Source: Cytophagales bacterium (GTDB lineage: Bacteria; Bacteroidota; Bacteroidia; Cytophagales; Cyclobacteriaceae). Taken from it: DNA of 37,888 bases. The stretch is from positions 1 to 37,888 of the forward strand of contig JAAFHY010000005.1 of the NCBI GenBank assembly GCA_013298505.1, read 5' to 3'. Under the pieces are notes generated by a model, which saw nothing but the letters and a program-made list of their open reading frames with translations, was not told the DNA's origin and searched no databases. Every line of letters starts with the position of its first letter. The first letter of the stretch is position 1. Positions 6,413-14,753 of this stretch are shown here, piece after piece. The translations under genes were made by a program, and so were the position numbers.

Positions 6413-6970
6413 ATGGCAAGAGCAACTCCAGAGATTCCGAATGCCTCCATGGCGGATATTGCATTCTTGTTGTTAACCTTCTTCTTGGTTACAACAACAA
6501 TCAATAACGACAAGGGTCTTAGCATCGGATTACCTCCTCCACCTGATCCAAACAAAAAAGATGAGATCAAGATGCAGGAGAAGAACATCTTCAAAATTCA
6601 GGTAAACTCTTCAGACGCTCTATTGATTGAAGGTGAGCCAATGGAAGATGTGAGCGGCTTAAAGGAAATGATTATCAAATTCATTAAGAATAATGGTGTC
6701 GATCCGGCAAGCTCTGAAAGCCCAGAAAAGGCAATCGTATCTTTCAAAACAGATCGAGGAACTAGTCATAAACGTTTTGTTGAAATCTTGGATATTGTTC
6801 AAGGTGCCTACTACGATATTTATGCTGAAGAGGCGGGTGTGTCTAACAAAGTGTGGCGCGAAGCGGCTGCTAAGTTATCTGATCCCCAAAGCAAAGCGAT
6901 CTACGAAAGAGGTAAGAAGGACTATCCGATGAATATTTCAATTGCAGAACCAACTAAAGTCGGTAACTAA
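6413..6970 (+). CDS. exbD: Biopolymer transporter ExbD, first copy
   Basis: A 185-residue ExbD-family protein with one N-terminal membrane helix and a periplasmic domain. MADIAFLLLTFFLVTT (about residues 13-28) contains the conserved Asp that carries protons in ExbD and TolR. A Pro-rich segment (GLPPPPDPNKKDE) follows and then the periplasmic part. The length exceeds the usual 130-140 residues; the extra sequence lies in the periplasmic region. It lies 12 bases after the small membrane protein and 13 before a second exbD. Paired ExbDs after one ExbB suggest a mixed ExbD assembly (inferred). Confidence 0.9.
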   Translation: MARATPEIPNASMADIAFLLLTFFLVTTTINNDKGLSIGLPPPPDPNKKDEIKMQEKNIFKIQVNSSDALLIEGEPMEDVSGLKEMIIKFIKNNGVDPASSESPEKAIVSFKTDRGTSHKRFVEILDIVQGAYYDIYAEEAGVSNKVWREAAAKLSDPQSKAIYERGKKDYPMNISIAEPTKVGN

Positions 6971-6983
6971 TTAATTTTTTGCT

Positions 6984-7451
6984 ATGTCAAAATTTAAAAA
7001 GAAAGCAGAGGTAAAGCAGGAGATACCAACCTCTTCAATGCCAGATGTGGTTTTCATGTTGTTGTTCTTTTTCATGGTTACAACAGAAATGCGAAAATCG
7101 TCTATCGAGGTAAAACAGCAAATACCGAAAGCGGCTCAGTTGCGAAAGCTAGAACGCAAAACGCTGGTTGCCAATCTATACATTGGCCAGCCTACTAAAA
7201 TTGAATTTGGTACAGAGGAGAAAATCCAAGCTAATGACGCCTTCATAAACACAACTGATATCATCAGGTGGGTGAATGAAGAAAAATCTAAGTTGGCCGA
7301 AGCGGAGAGGGAGCAATTGACCATTTCTATTAAAGGCGACAAAGATGCAAAACGCGGAATTATTGCCGATGTAGAAACAGAACTTCGGAAAGGTAACGCT
7401 CGCAAGGTACTTTACACAGCATCTGACAATTCTAACCAACGAAAGAATTAG
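6984..7451 (+). CDS. exbD: Biopolymer transporter ExbD, second copy
   Basis: A 155-residue ExbD-family protein. SMPDVVFMLLFFFMVTTEM (about residues 18-36) holds the single membrane helix and the conserved Asp. The periplasmic part ends in a charged tail (SDNSNQRKN). It clearly differs from the first copy, so this is an old paralogue pair rather than a recent duplication. A strong terminator follows 20 bases later and closes the operon. Confidence 0.9.
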   Translation: MSKFKKKAEVKQEIPTSSMPDVVFMLLFFFMVTTEMRKSSIEVKQQIPKAAQLRKLERKTLVANLYIGQPTKIEFGTEEKIQANDAFINTTDIIRWVNEEKSKLAEAEREQLTISIKGDKDAKRGIIADVETELRKGNARKVLYTASDNSNQRKN

Positions 7452-7470
7452 AAGCTAAATGCAATTCACT

Positions 7471-7500
7471 AAAAAGCCCCGCGATACGCGGGGCTTTTTT
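7471..7500 (+). terminator. Rho-independent terminator of the exbB operon
   Basis: AAAAAGCCCCGCG (7471-7483) pairs perfectly with CGCGGGGCTTTTT (7487-7499) around a 3-base loop, and a T-run continues. The A-rich 5' arm also gives a U-tail on the minus strand, so it could work in both directions. Confidence 0.93.
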
Positions 7501-7561
7501 ATTTTCAGATTGCCTACTAATTGTGGTTAATGCATTGTAATTTTCGTACCACACAAAAAAT

Positions 7562-8866
7562 ATGGTATCGGCAACTTCAATCGACAATCCCAAAATCATT
7601 CGAGCTTGGACGATGTATGACTGGGCCAACTCGGTCTATTCGTTAGTAATTACCAGTGCCATTTTTCCGGTTTATTATCAAGCGGTAACTACTTCACAAA
7701 GCGGTGGTGATCAGGTAAATTTTTTAGGGTGGAACATCACTAATTCAGTTTTGTATTCGTATGCACTTTCTTTTTCGTTTCTATTGATTACGCCTTTACT
7801 GCCACTGCTTTCAGGTATTGCAGACACAGCCGGAAACAAGAAAAGCTTTATGAAATTCTTCTGCTACCTAGGTGGAATTTCGTGCATGGGTATGTATTTC
7901 TTTACTGCGGCTTCGTTAGAGTGGGGTATCTTGTGTGTGGTATTGGCAAGTATAGGATATTGCGGAAGCCTCGTTTTTTATGATGCCTACCTGCCCGAGA
8001 TCGCCTCGAAACAAGAATTTAATAAGGTAAGTGCCAGAGGGTATTCGATGGGATACTACGGAGGTGTTGTTCTGTTGATCATCAATTTAGTATTGATCCA
8101 GTTTTATAATTCGTTTGGGTTTGCTACGCAAGGGCTTGCTACACGTTTTTCTTTTTTGTTGGTAGGCGTTTGGTGGATTGGCTTCGCGCAGATTCCATTT
8201 TTCCAATTGCCCGATTCGAGCCGTGAGCGAAAACCCGGAACTTTGCTTCATGGTTACGAAGAACTTGCTAAAGTTTGGAAAGCATTGCAATTGAATGCCG
8301 ACTTGAAAAAATACATAGTGGCGTATTTCTTTTTTAATATGGGTGTGCAAACGGTAATGTACATGGCCGCTACGTTTGGTTCAAAAGAGTTGCACTTAGA
8401 AGATTTTAAACTGATTGCCACTGTACTTATCATTCAGCTGGTGGCAGCGGTAGGCGCCCATGCCTTTGCGCGGCTTGCCAAATCAATCGGAGACAAGCGA
8501 ACATTGGTCTACATGATTTGCTTTTGGATAGTAGTTTGTTTTGGAGCCTATTTGGTAACTACCGAAGTGCAGTTTTACTTTTTGGCAACGGCAGTAGGTC
8601 TGGTGATGGGTGGCATTCAATCGCTGTCGCGCGCTTCATACGCAAAACTGATCCCAGCCGATTCAATCGATCATGCATCTTACTTTAGTTTTTTTGATTG
8701 CACATTTAACTTATCCATTGTGGCTGGCACTTTTAGCTATGGCTTAGTAGAGCACCTTACGGGCAGTATGCGCAACAGCACCTTGGCAATTGCAGCATTT
8801 TTTGTAGTTGGCTTAGTATTGTTAGTAAGTGTAAAGTCAGCGTTAATTCAAAAAACGGCAAAATGA
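7562..8866 (+). CDS. MFS transporter, UMF1 (Atg22-like) family
   Basis: A 434-residue inner-membrane transporter. The N-terminus IIRAWTMYDWANSVYSLVIT (residues 12-31), followed by AIFPVYY, is the signature of the UMF1 branch of the major facilitator superfamily, related to the yeast vacuolar effluxer Atg22. About twelve hydrophobic segments are present, and the central motif GIQSLSRASYAKLIP (about 346-360) is also typical. The substrate of bacterial members is generally unknown. The start is ATG 7562, 62 bases after the preceding terminator. The stop overlaps the ABC ATPase start (ATGA, 8863-8866), so it is co-translated with the ABC genes. Whether it works with them is not shown. Confidence 0.9.
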   Translation: MVSATSIDNPKIIRAWTMYDWANSVYSLVITSAIFPVYYQAVTTSQSGGDQVNFLGWNITNSVLYSYALSFSFLLITPLLPLLSGIADTAGNKKSFMKFFCYLGGISCMGMYFFTAASLEWGILCVVLASIGYCGSLVFYDAYLPEIASKQEFNKVSARGYSMGYYGGVVLLIINLVLIQFYNSFGFATQGLATRFSFLLVGVWWIGFAQIPFFQLPDSSRERKPGTLLHGYEELAKVWKALQLNADLKKYIVAYFFFNMGVQTVMYMAATFGSKELHLEDFKLIATVLIIQLVAAVGAHAFARLAKSIGDKRTLVYMICFWIVVCFGAYLVTTEVQFYFLATAVGLVMGGIQSLSRASYAKLIPADSIDHASYFSFFDCTFNLSIVAGTFSYGLVEHLTGSMRNSTLAIAAFFVVGLVLLVSVKSALIQKTAK

Positions 8867-9507
8867 TTAGCGTACAAAATCTTACTTATCGTTACAGCCA
8901 AGCGAATGATTCAAAAGAAATACGCTTTCCAGATTTTTCGTTGCAGGCGGGGCAACATTGCTTGTTGTTGGGCGAATCGGGTTGCGGAAAAACAACCCTT
9001 CTCCATTTGATTGGCGGCTTGCTCCGTTCGCAGAAAGGCAATATCAAAATCTCAGATATTGATATGACAATACTTCCAAATTGGCAATTGGATCGATTTA
9101 GAGGAAGTAAGATGGGCTACATCTTTCAACGAAATCATTTACTCACCTCGCTTACCGTAAAACAGAATTTACTCGCAGCTCCTTTTTTTGCTGGAAAGAA
9201 AGAGGAAGAGGGTAGAGCAGAAGAATTACTGAGTGAATTGGGATTGAGCGATAAGTCGAATTCTAAAATTGCAGCGTTGAGTTATGGCCAAGCGCAACGA
9301 GTGTCTATTGCGCGGGCACTGATGAATAAACCCGCACTATTGATTGCCGATGAGCCAACTTCTGCCTTAGACGATAAGAATTGTGAACGAGTAATTAATT
9401 TGCTGCTAAAAATGGCGAATCAAAGTTGGGCTACTTTATTGGTTGCCACACACGATCAACGATTGAAGGACAGATTTGACAAACAAATTGAATTAAAGTC
9501 GACTTAA
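8863..9507 (+). CDS. ABC transporter ATP-binding protein, LolD/MacB type
   Basis: A 214-residue nucleotide-binding subunit. Walker A is GESGCGKTTLLHLIGG (residues 37-52). The signature is LSYGQAQRVSIARAL, with Tyr-Gly in place of the common Ser-Gly-Gly. Walker B is LLIADEPTSALDD, followed by the H-loop VATHD. Its closest relatives are the ATPases that partner FtsX-fold permeases (LolD, MacB, ZrgD-like). It overlaps the MFS gene by 4 bases and precedes its permease by 9. With the two genes that follow it forms an ABC system without a classical solute-binding protein. Confidence 0.9.
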   Translation: MISVQNLTYRYSQANDSKEIRFPDFSLQAGQHCLLLGESGCGKTTLLHLIGGLLRSQKGNIKISDIDMTILPNWQLDRFRGSKMGYIFQRNHLLTSLTVKQNLLAAPFFAGKKEEEGRAEELLSELGLSDKSNSKIAALSYGQAQRVSIARALMNKPALLIADEPTSALDDKNCERVINLLLKMANQSWATLLVATHDQRLKDRFDKQIELKST

Positions 9508-9516
9508 CCATTTAGT

Positions 9517-10743
9517 ATGTCAATCTTTTATTTGGTTTGGAGTTACTTAAAGGCAAAGCTGATCCATACAGTTCTAAATATCTTTTTGCTATCGTTGGGC
9601 GTGGCTGTTATTACCCTGATCATTTTATCAACCCATCAACTGCAAGAACGCATCGAGAGCAATGCAAAAGGAATAGACTTGGTAGTAGGAGCTAAGGGCA
9701 GCCCGTTGCAACTTATTTTGTGTAGTATTTTTCATATCGATTTCCCTACCGGAAATATTAATTTAGTGGAAGCAGAGAAATTAGCTGGTCATCGGCTAGT
9801 TAAAAGTGCCATTCCCCTTGCGCTAGGCGATAGCTATTCTAATTTCAGGATTGTAGGTACAACTCTTTTGTACCCGCAATTGTATAAAGCAGAACTTTTA
9901 TCAGGCGAGTGGTGGAATGCCGACCTAGAAGTGGTAATCGGAAGCACGGTTGCAACGACTACTCAATTGAAAGTGGGTGATACCTTTGAGAGCGCGCATG
10001 GATTAACGAAAGATGGTCATGCGCATGAAGAGAGTCGGTATGTGGTGCGTGGGATTATGAAAAGCTCAGGTACGGTTATCGACAATCTAATACTGACCAA
10101 CATACAAAGTGTGTGGAGTGTACATAATAGTGAAGAGAAGAAAATCGACCTTTCTTTATCACTCGAATCGAAACTGATCAAAGGCTATACAATAACTGAT
10201 AGCACACAAGAGATAACCTCGCTATTAGTGAAATACAAAAATCCAATTGCGGCTATTCAGTTGCCTCGAATGATTAATACTCAAACCAAATTCCAAGCTG
10301 CCTCTCCAGCGTTTGAAACCACTCGTTTGTTTTCTTTGTTGGGATCTGGCATTGATGCCTTGATGGGATTGGCTTACTTACTCGTATTCATTTCGTCTAT
10401 CAGTATTTTTATTGCGTTGTATAATTCGCTGAAAGAACGTAAGTACGATTTGGCAATTATGCGGAGCATGGGAGCCTCTCGCTTTAAATTGGTTCAAACG
10501 ATTATGCTAGAAGGTGTTACGCTTACTGCAGTGGGCGCTTCATTGGGCATATTGATTGGACACTTGTTAGTATATTTGTTTATTCAGTCGATAGGACAAG
10601 AAACAGGGCTTACTGCGAGTGCATTTTATTTAGAAGAAGTGTATGTGTTAATTGGAGGGATTACGTTGGGCTTGTTGTGCTCGGCAATCCCCGCTTCGCA
10701 GGCATACAAAACCGATATTCATAAAGTGTTGGCTGGAAATTGA
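9517..10743 (+). CDS. ABC transporter permease, FtsX fold, with His-rich loop
   Basis: A 408-residue permease with one N-terminal membrane helix (about residues 15-38), a large extracytoplasmic domain (about 40-265) and three C-terminal helices in an FtsX domain (about 272-300, 325-350 and 370-392). The motif YDLAIMRSMGASRFKLVQ is typical of the MacB/FtsX coupling region. The extracytoplasmic domain contains SAHGLTKDGHAHEE (159-172) with His161, His168 and His170, and His73 near the first helix, so a metal role is possible. I recall similar His-bearing segments in permeases of zinc-regulated Zrg-type systems, which also include a DUF3299 protein. Zinc as substrate or signal is an inference. 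Confidence 0.87.
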   Translation: MSIFYLVWSYLKAKLIHTVLNIFLLSLGVAVITLIILSTHQLQERIESNAKGIDLVVGAKGSPLQLILCSIFHIDFPTGNINLVEAEKLAGHRLVKSAIPLALGDSYSNFRIVGTTLLYPQLYKAELLSGEWWNADLEVVIGSTVATTTQLKVGDTFESAHGLTKDGHAHEESRYVVRGIMKSSGTVIDNLILTNIQSVWSVHNSEEKKIDLSLSLESKLIKGYTITDSTQEITSLLVKYKNPIAAIQLPRMINTQTKFQAASPAFETTRLFSLLGSGIDALMGLAYLLVFISSISIFIALYNSLKERKYDLAIMRSMGASRFKLVQTIMLEGVTLTAVGASLGILIGHLLVYLFIQSIGQETGLTASAFYLEEVYVLIGGITLGLLCSAIPASQAYKTDIHKVLAGN

Positions 10744-10763
10744 AATTGTTAAATCTAGGTCTG

Positions 10764-11204
10764 ATGATAAAATATTTCCTTACTGTTCTGTTGGTCTTTT
10801 CGCTTACTTCTATTTTTGCTCAACCCGAAGGGTGGAGTATGTTTGCCAAAACGAAGTTTGAAACCAAGTATAATGAAAAAGCGGCAGAGTACTTTTTAGT
10901 ACCTGTATTTCCAGACGAGCTAAAGTCATTGGTAGGTAAAGAAGTAAGTTTGGAAGGATATTACATGCCTATTGATGTAGACAGAAACGCTTACATCATA
11001 CTCTCAAAATATCCGTATAGTCAATGCTTTTTTTGTGGTGCCGCAGGGCCAGAGTCGATTGCCGAAGTTACTTTTAAGATAAAGCCCTCTTCCAAATTTG
11101 AGTCTGATCAGTTTTTGCGCGTGAAAGGAAAAGTAAAGCTAAATGATGCTGACTTAGAGCATGGCAATTTTTTATTGGTAGATGCGGTGTTGATTAGTAA
11201 GTGA
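10764..11204 (+). CDS. Small secreted CxxC protein (DUF3299-like)
   Basis: A 146-residue exported protein. Residues 1-20 form a signal peptide (MIKYFLTVLLVFSLTSIFAQ), and the mature part looks like a beta-rich domain with VGKEVSLEGYYMPIDVDRN and a YSQCFFCGAAGPES segment (residues 86-98). Cys88 and Cys91 form a CxxC pair that could bind metal or be redox-active. The arrangement resembles DUF3299 proteins, which accompany zinc-regulated FtsX-type ABC transporters, but the match is partial. I chose ATG 10764 because it gives a clean signal peptide; an in-frame TTG at 10740 overlaps the permease stop and is possible. It is the last gene of the operon. Confidence 0.8.
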   Translation: MIKYFLTVLLVFSLTSIFAQPEGWSMFAKTKFETKYNEKAAEYFLVPVFPDELKSLVGKEVSLEGYYMPIDVDRNAYIILSKYPYSQCFFCGAAGPESIAEVTFKIKPSSKFESDQFLRVKGKVKLNDADLEHGNFLLVDAVLISK

Positions 11205-11226
11205 TGTGCGTAACAAAATCAGAAGC

Positions 11227-11356
11227 CGTCATTGCGAACATCAGCGAAGGACATGGGGGTGGCGTGAAGCAATCCCCAAATCTAAATCTTAGTTTCTTCT
11301 AACACTTAGATTGCTTCGCCCTTCCCAAAAAGCTACGCTCGGTGCTCGCAAAGACG
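11227..11356. repeat. Palindromic intergenic repeat, copy 1
   Basis: The left arm starts CGTCATTGCGA and continues with gaagcaatcccc. The right arm contains gattgcttcgccc and ends TCGCAAAGACG. Together they form a long imperfect inverted repeat between convergent genes. The same core occurs in the elements at 15821 and 24744. It lacks the outer terminal repeats of the 15821 copy. Confidence 0.75.
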
Positions 11357-11403
11357 AAAGAAGATTCATCTGGAGAGGCAACTTTTTTTAATGATCTCAG
11401 TAA

Positions 11404-12636
11404 CTACTTATCTCCGTTTAGCTTCGCTTTACTAAAGAGCATATAGTTTTGTTTTTTGGTACTCCAATGGTAGCCAAGCGAAAAGGGGAGTAATTTTTTA
11501 CCGCCTGCTTGGTAGGCCGAATCTAAGTCGGGTTGGTAAAGTTCGCTACTAAAATCACTTACTGGTTTTACATATTCGCCATAAAATTGGCCCGACCATT
11601 CTAATTTGTTTTTAAAATACTTGTAAGGTATGCCCGTGTCATCTTGAAAGAGATGGTTGCTGTTGGTAATGATTATTTTTTTGATTTCAGTAAATACTTC
11701 TTTGTGCATTAGGTACGAAGCTGATTTTACAAACGTATTGAAAGGAGCGTGGCTTTTAATGAACGCAACGAAAGAAGCTCTTTCTTTTAAGCCGCCATTA
11801 GAAATACTTACCGAAAAGTAATAGACTGTTTTTACTTCCTGCGATTCGCGATGGCGTATTACTAATTTTACGCCAGGTGTTTTTTGCCAATGAATTTGAT
11901 TGCCTTTAACTTCCGTTTCGTTTCCAGCCGCATCAACGGTTATAAATTTCTGCGAAAGCAATTCAAAACCTGAACGCTCAATAAAAAAATACAATGGAGG
12001 TAATACGCCCTTTACTTGCTTGAGGTCTTTCTCCATGTGGGTGGTGATAAAATAACTCTTGTTAAAAATATCGCGAAGGGAGGAGCCAAGGCTATCTAAA
12101 AAAGAATCTCGTTGTGTTTCAGAAATGGTATCGAGTGGAACGACCTCTCGAATGGGTTCTAGTGCAGCTAATACGTAAGTCTTGGCACGAGGAAACAGGT
12201 AGAAAGCATGCAAAAAATCGGGTCCTGAAAAGGGATAGAATAAAGTAAGCGAGTCGGCAATTGATTTTGAAAAAGTAGTGTTCTCCCAAGTTTGTATTTT
12301 ACTCAACCGATTGTCGTACATTTTTTTCCAATTGGCATCCATTGAGGTTTTATAGTCTTTCCAATAACTATCGTTTTGAAGCGGGTTAAATGAGCTTTGG
12401 TTTAGCTGCTCTAATCCAGCAATAAAGCGCGCGCCATTATCGAGCACAGTATCTTTTTCAATTTGTTTAGTTGGTGTAGCAACGGTTAGCGTGTCGTGCT
12501 GAATTTGCAGTGTATCGGAATAGGCAACGGAATCAATAGCTGTTTCTTCGGTTGCCGACTCTTTTGGAGTAGTGCACGATAAAACGAATAGGGCAAATGC
12601 GTAAATGGCAATTAAGCAGGTAGGTTTTTTTTTCAC
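11404..12636 (-). CDS. Lipoprotein of unknown function
   Basis: A 410-residue lipoprotein that I do not recognise by function. The start is GTG at 12636: the protein then begins with a Lys-rich signal (KKKPTCLIAIYAFALFVLSC) with the lipobox VLSC and lipidated Cys21. The GTG overlaps the permease stop (GTGA, 12633-12636), which supports the choice over a longer frame reaching 12756. The mature protein begins with a Thr/Glu/Asp-rich linker. A conserved-looking block is FYPFSGPDFLHAFYLFPRAKTYVLAALEP (given by position only beyond this: about residues 130-160). No enzyme motif is visible. Coupling to an APC permease may be functional or only positional. Confidence 0.75.
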   Translation of the reverse strand: MKKKPTCLIAIYAFALFVLSCTTPKESATEETAIDSVAYSDTLQIQHDTLTVATPTKQIEKDTVLDNGARFIAGLEQLNQSSFNPLQNDSYWKDYKTSMDANWKKMYDNRLSKIQTWENTTFSKSIADSLTLFYPFSGPDFLHAFYLFPRAKTYVLAALEPIREVVPLDTISETQRDSFLDSLGSSLRDIFNKSYFITTHMEKDLKQVKGVLPPLYFFIERSGFELLSQKFITVDAAGNETEVKGNQIHWQKTPGVKLVIRHRESQEVKTVYYFSVSISNGGLKERASFVAFIKSHAPFNTFVKSASYLMHKEVFTEIKKIIITNSNHLFQDDTGIPYKYFKNKLEWSGQFYGEYVKPVSDFSSELYQPDLDSAYQAGGKKLLPFSLGYHWSTKKQNYMLFSKAKLNGDK

Positions 12637-13934
12637 AATTTCTGATTTCTTGAAATAACAAAATAAATAATTAAACCGGGTATAATGGTGCCCAGCGTAT
12701 AAAGAATAATCCGTGGATCGTTGATGGTTACATAATAAATCATCCAACAGGTACACAACGTAAATACGATAGGAGGTAATGGAAACAACGGGACTCGAAA
12801 TGGTGGTTTCTCGCTAGCATATTTTTTTCGGATAAAGAAAATTCCGAGCACGGTAGCCATTGAAAACAATGAAAGACTGATGGAGATGTATTGAATGATT
12901 TCTTTGAATGAGCTAACCAACACCAAAAAGATAGACCAACTTGCCTGCACTAGAATGGCAATATAGGGCATATCGTATTTGTTTTTAGAAGCGAAAGGTT
13001 TTAGGCGTGGATAGTCATCACCCATCGCTTCGAGCACGCGTGGCCCGGCAATAGTCATGGCACTTAATGTTGAAAGCAACGCAACGCTGAAAAGTGTAGA
13101 AAAGGCTAACCCGATTTGAGGTCCAAAGAGTTTGAATGCCACCACATTGCCAATGTCATTTTTTCCATTCAGTTCGGTAAACGATGCCGAGTAAAGAAAC
13201 ATCGAGTTTAATGCGAGGTATACAATGGTAACAGTGAGTGTTCCTAGAATGAGTGAGCGAGGTAAGTTCTTACTGGGGTTTTCTAAATTACCAGCTATGT
13301 AAGCAACGGCATTCCACCCGGTATAGGCATAAACAACAAACACAAGCGATACGGCAAAACTTGAGCTAAGAATCAATTCTAAATCTCCGGGTTGGGGTAA
13401 AAAGCTAATTCCAGATTTAAGTTCATCAGCTACAAAAAAAGGGGCAGTGCAGAAAAACAGAATCAGCAGCAGCTTCATGCCCGTGAGTAAATTTTGAACC
13501 CTGCCTCCGGTTTTTACGCCAAATAAATGAATGCTTGTTACTAATAAAATGGCACAAACTGCAACCACTTTGTTTGAAATGCCTAGCAGCATGGACGAAT
13601 ATTCGCCTATGGCCAAAGCAACTGCTGAGATGGCTCCGGCAAAGCCTACCAACAGGCTCATCCACCCACCGGCAAAGCCAAGGGCAGGATGGAATATTTT
13701 TCCAAGGTAATTGTACTCGCCACCCGATTTTTGAAGCGTGGTAGAAATCTCGGCATAAGTAAACGCACCCGATAAGGCCACCACGCCACCAACCGCCCAA
13801 AGCACCAATATGACAAAGCCCGATGGGATCGAACCCACTTGATAACCCAGCGAGGTAAAAACCCCTGTTCCAATCATGTTGGCAATAACGAGGGTGATAC
13901 CTACGGAAAGGGAATACTTCTTTTGGTCTGTCAT
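12633..13934 (-). CDS. Amino acid permease, APC superfamily
   Basis: A 433-residue inner-membrane transporter with about twelve hydrophobic segments. The N-terminus ITLVIANMIGTGVFTSLG (residues 13-30) carries the GxGxF-like substrate-binding break of helix 1 of the APC fold, and SGGEYNYLGKIFHPALGFAGG (about 70-90) follows the family pattern. It resembles LAT-type and YfnA-like amino acid permeases; the substrate cannot be named. The 3' end overlaps the lipoprotein gene by 4 bases, so the pair is translationally coupled. The start is ATG 13934. No damage is visible. Confidence 0.9.
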   Translation of the reverse strand: MTDQKKYSLSVGITLVIANMIGTGVFTSLGYQVGSIPSGFVILVLWAVGGVVALSGAFTYAEISTTLQKSGGEYNYLGKIFHPALGFAGGWMSLLVGFAGAISAVALAIGEYSSMLLGISNKVVAVCAILLVTSIHLFGVKTGGRVQNLLTGMKLLLILFFCTAPFFVADELKSGISFLPQPGDLELILSSSFAVSLVFVVYAYTGWNAVAYIAGNLENPSKNLPRSLILGTLTVTIVYLALNSMFLYSASFTELNGKNDIGNVVAFKLFGPQIGLAFSTLFSVALLSTLSAMTIAGPRVLEAMGDDYPRLKPFASKNKYDMPYIAILVQASWSIFLVLVSSFKEIIQYISISLSLFSMATVLGIFFIRKKYASEKPPFRVPLFPLPPIVFTLCTCWMIYYVTINDPRIILYTLGTIIPGLIIYFVISRNQKL

Positions 13935-14015
13935 TGCATTAATTACAAGCCAGAAAGATGATTATAAATTGGCAGAAGAGCAATTAGCAGTCGATTGATT
14001 GCTGCCGAATGGCTA

Positions 14016-14048
14016 TAAAAAGAAAAACCCCAACATGGCTGTCGGGGT
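14016..14048 (-). terminator. Terminator of the FAS1 lipoprotein gene
   Basis: On the minus strand ACCCCGACAGCCATGTTGGGGT folds into a GC-rich hairpin with one mismatch and is followed by TTTTTCTTTTTA. It lies 32 bases after the stop codon of the FAS1 gene. Confidence 0.8.
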
Positions 14049-14079
14049 CTTTCACGCTTGGAAGAAATCGTAGTATAAA

Positions 14080-14667
14080 TTACATCTTCTTAGGCACTAA
14101 TACTTTGTTGGTCATGTGAACAACACCATTGTTCACGGTCACATCTGCGTTGGTAACTTCAGCACCACCTACAAACACTTTACCGTCTTTCAAAGCAACC
14201 TTGATCTTCTCACCTTGAAGGGTGGTAAGTTCTTGGCCATCTTTTAAGTCAGCAGCCTTCACCGATCCGGCAACTACGTGGTACTTTAATACATTTTGAA
14301 GCTTTGATTTGTTCTCGGCCTTCAACAGCATGTCAACTGTTGATTGTACAGCAGCAAATGCATCATTGGTAGGAGCAAATACCGTGTAAGCATCTGTTCC
14401 TTTGAATAATTCTACCAATTCGCCAGCACTCAAAGCAGCTACTAGCGTGCTAAGGTTAGGTGTGTTGATAGCCGTTTCGGCAATAGACTTTGGCAAAGCT
14501 GCGATTGAATCAGCAATAGCCATAACACGAGCTGTAGAATCAGCTACACGGATTGAATCTTGCTTTGCTTTTTCTTTAGCGGCTTTTCCACCATCGCCAC
14601 AACTGGTAACGATGATAGCGAAGGCTGCGAAAATAGCAGCCATCATGATTGATTTAATTGTTTTCAT
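14080..14667 (-). CDS. Fasciclin (FAS1) domain lipoprotein
   Basis: A 195-residue exported lipoprotein with one fasciclin domain. The signal ends in IVTSC with Cys23 as the lipidation site. A charged linker (KAAKEKAKQDSIRVADSTARV, about residues 28-48) joins it to the domain. The FAS1 hallmarks are LSTLVAALSAGELVELFKG, the H1 motif YTVFAPTNDAF (about 93-103), the LKYHVVAGSV segment, and the H2-like NGVVHMTNKVLVPK end. FAS1 domains usually mediate adhesion at the cell surface. It stands alone with its own terminator, 87 bases from the next minus-strand gene upstream, and is likely independently transcribed. Confidence 0.93.
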   Translation of the reverse strand: MKTIKSIMMAAIFAAFAIIVTSCGDGGKAAKEKAKQDSIRVADSTARVMAIADSIAALPKSIAETAINTPNLSTLVAALSAGELVELFKGTDAYTVFAPTNDAFAAVQSTVDMLLKAENKSKLQNVLKYHVVAGSVKAADLKDGQELTTLQGEKIKVALKDGKVFVGGAEVTNADVTVNNGVVHMTNKVLVPKKM

Positions 14668-14753
14668 AATTGATTGGTTTAAAGATTGGGTAAAAATTTT
14701 CTAATGCCACTACCTAACACAGTAAGTCAATAAAGGTTTAGCTCTTTTTTGAA

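Noticed and set aside
7510-7545. Promoter for the MFS-ABC operon (taattttc)
   Set aside because: The -7 match lacks the final G and the available TTG elements are 14 or 25 bases away, so the spacing does not fit.
12637-12756. N-terminal 40-residue extension of the unknown lipoprotein
   Set aside because: It would bury the lipobox signal and overlap the permease; the GTG in the GTGA overlap gives a proper lipoprotein start.
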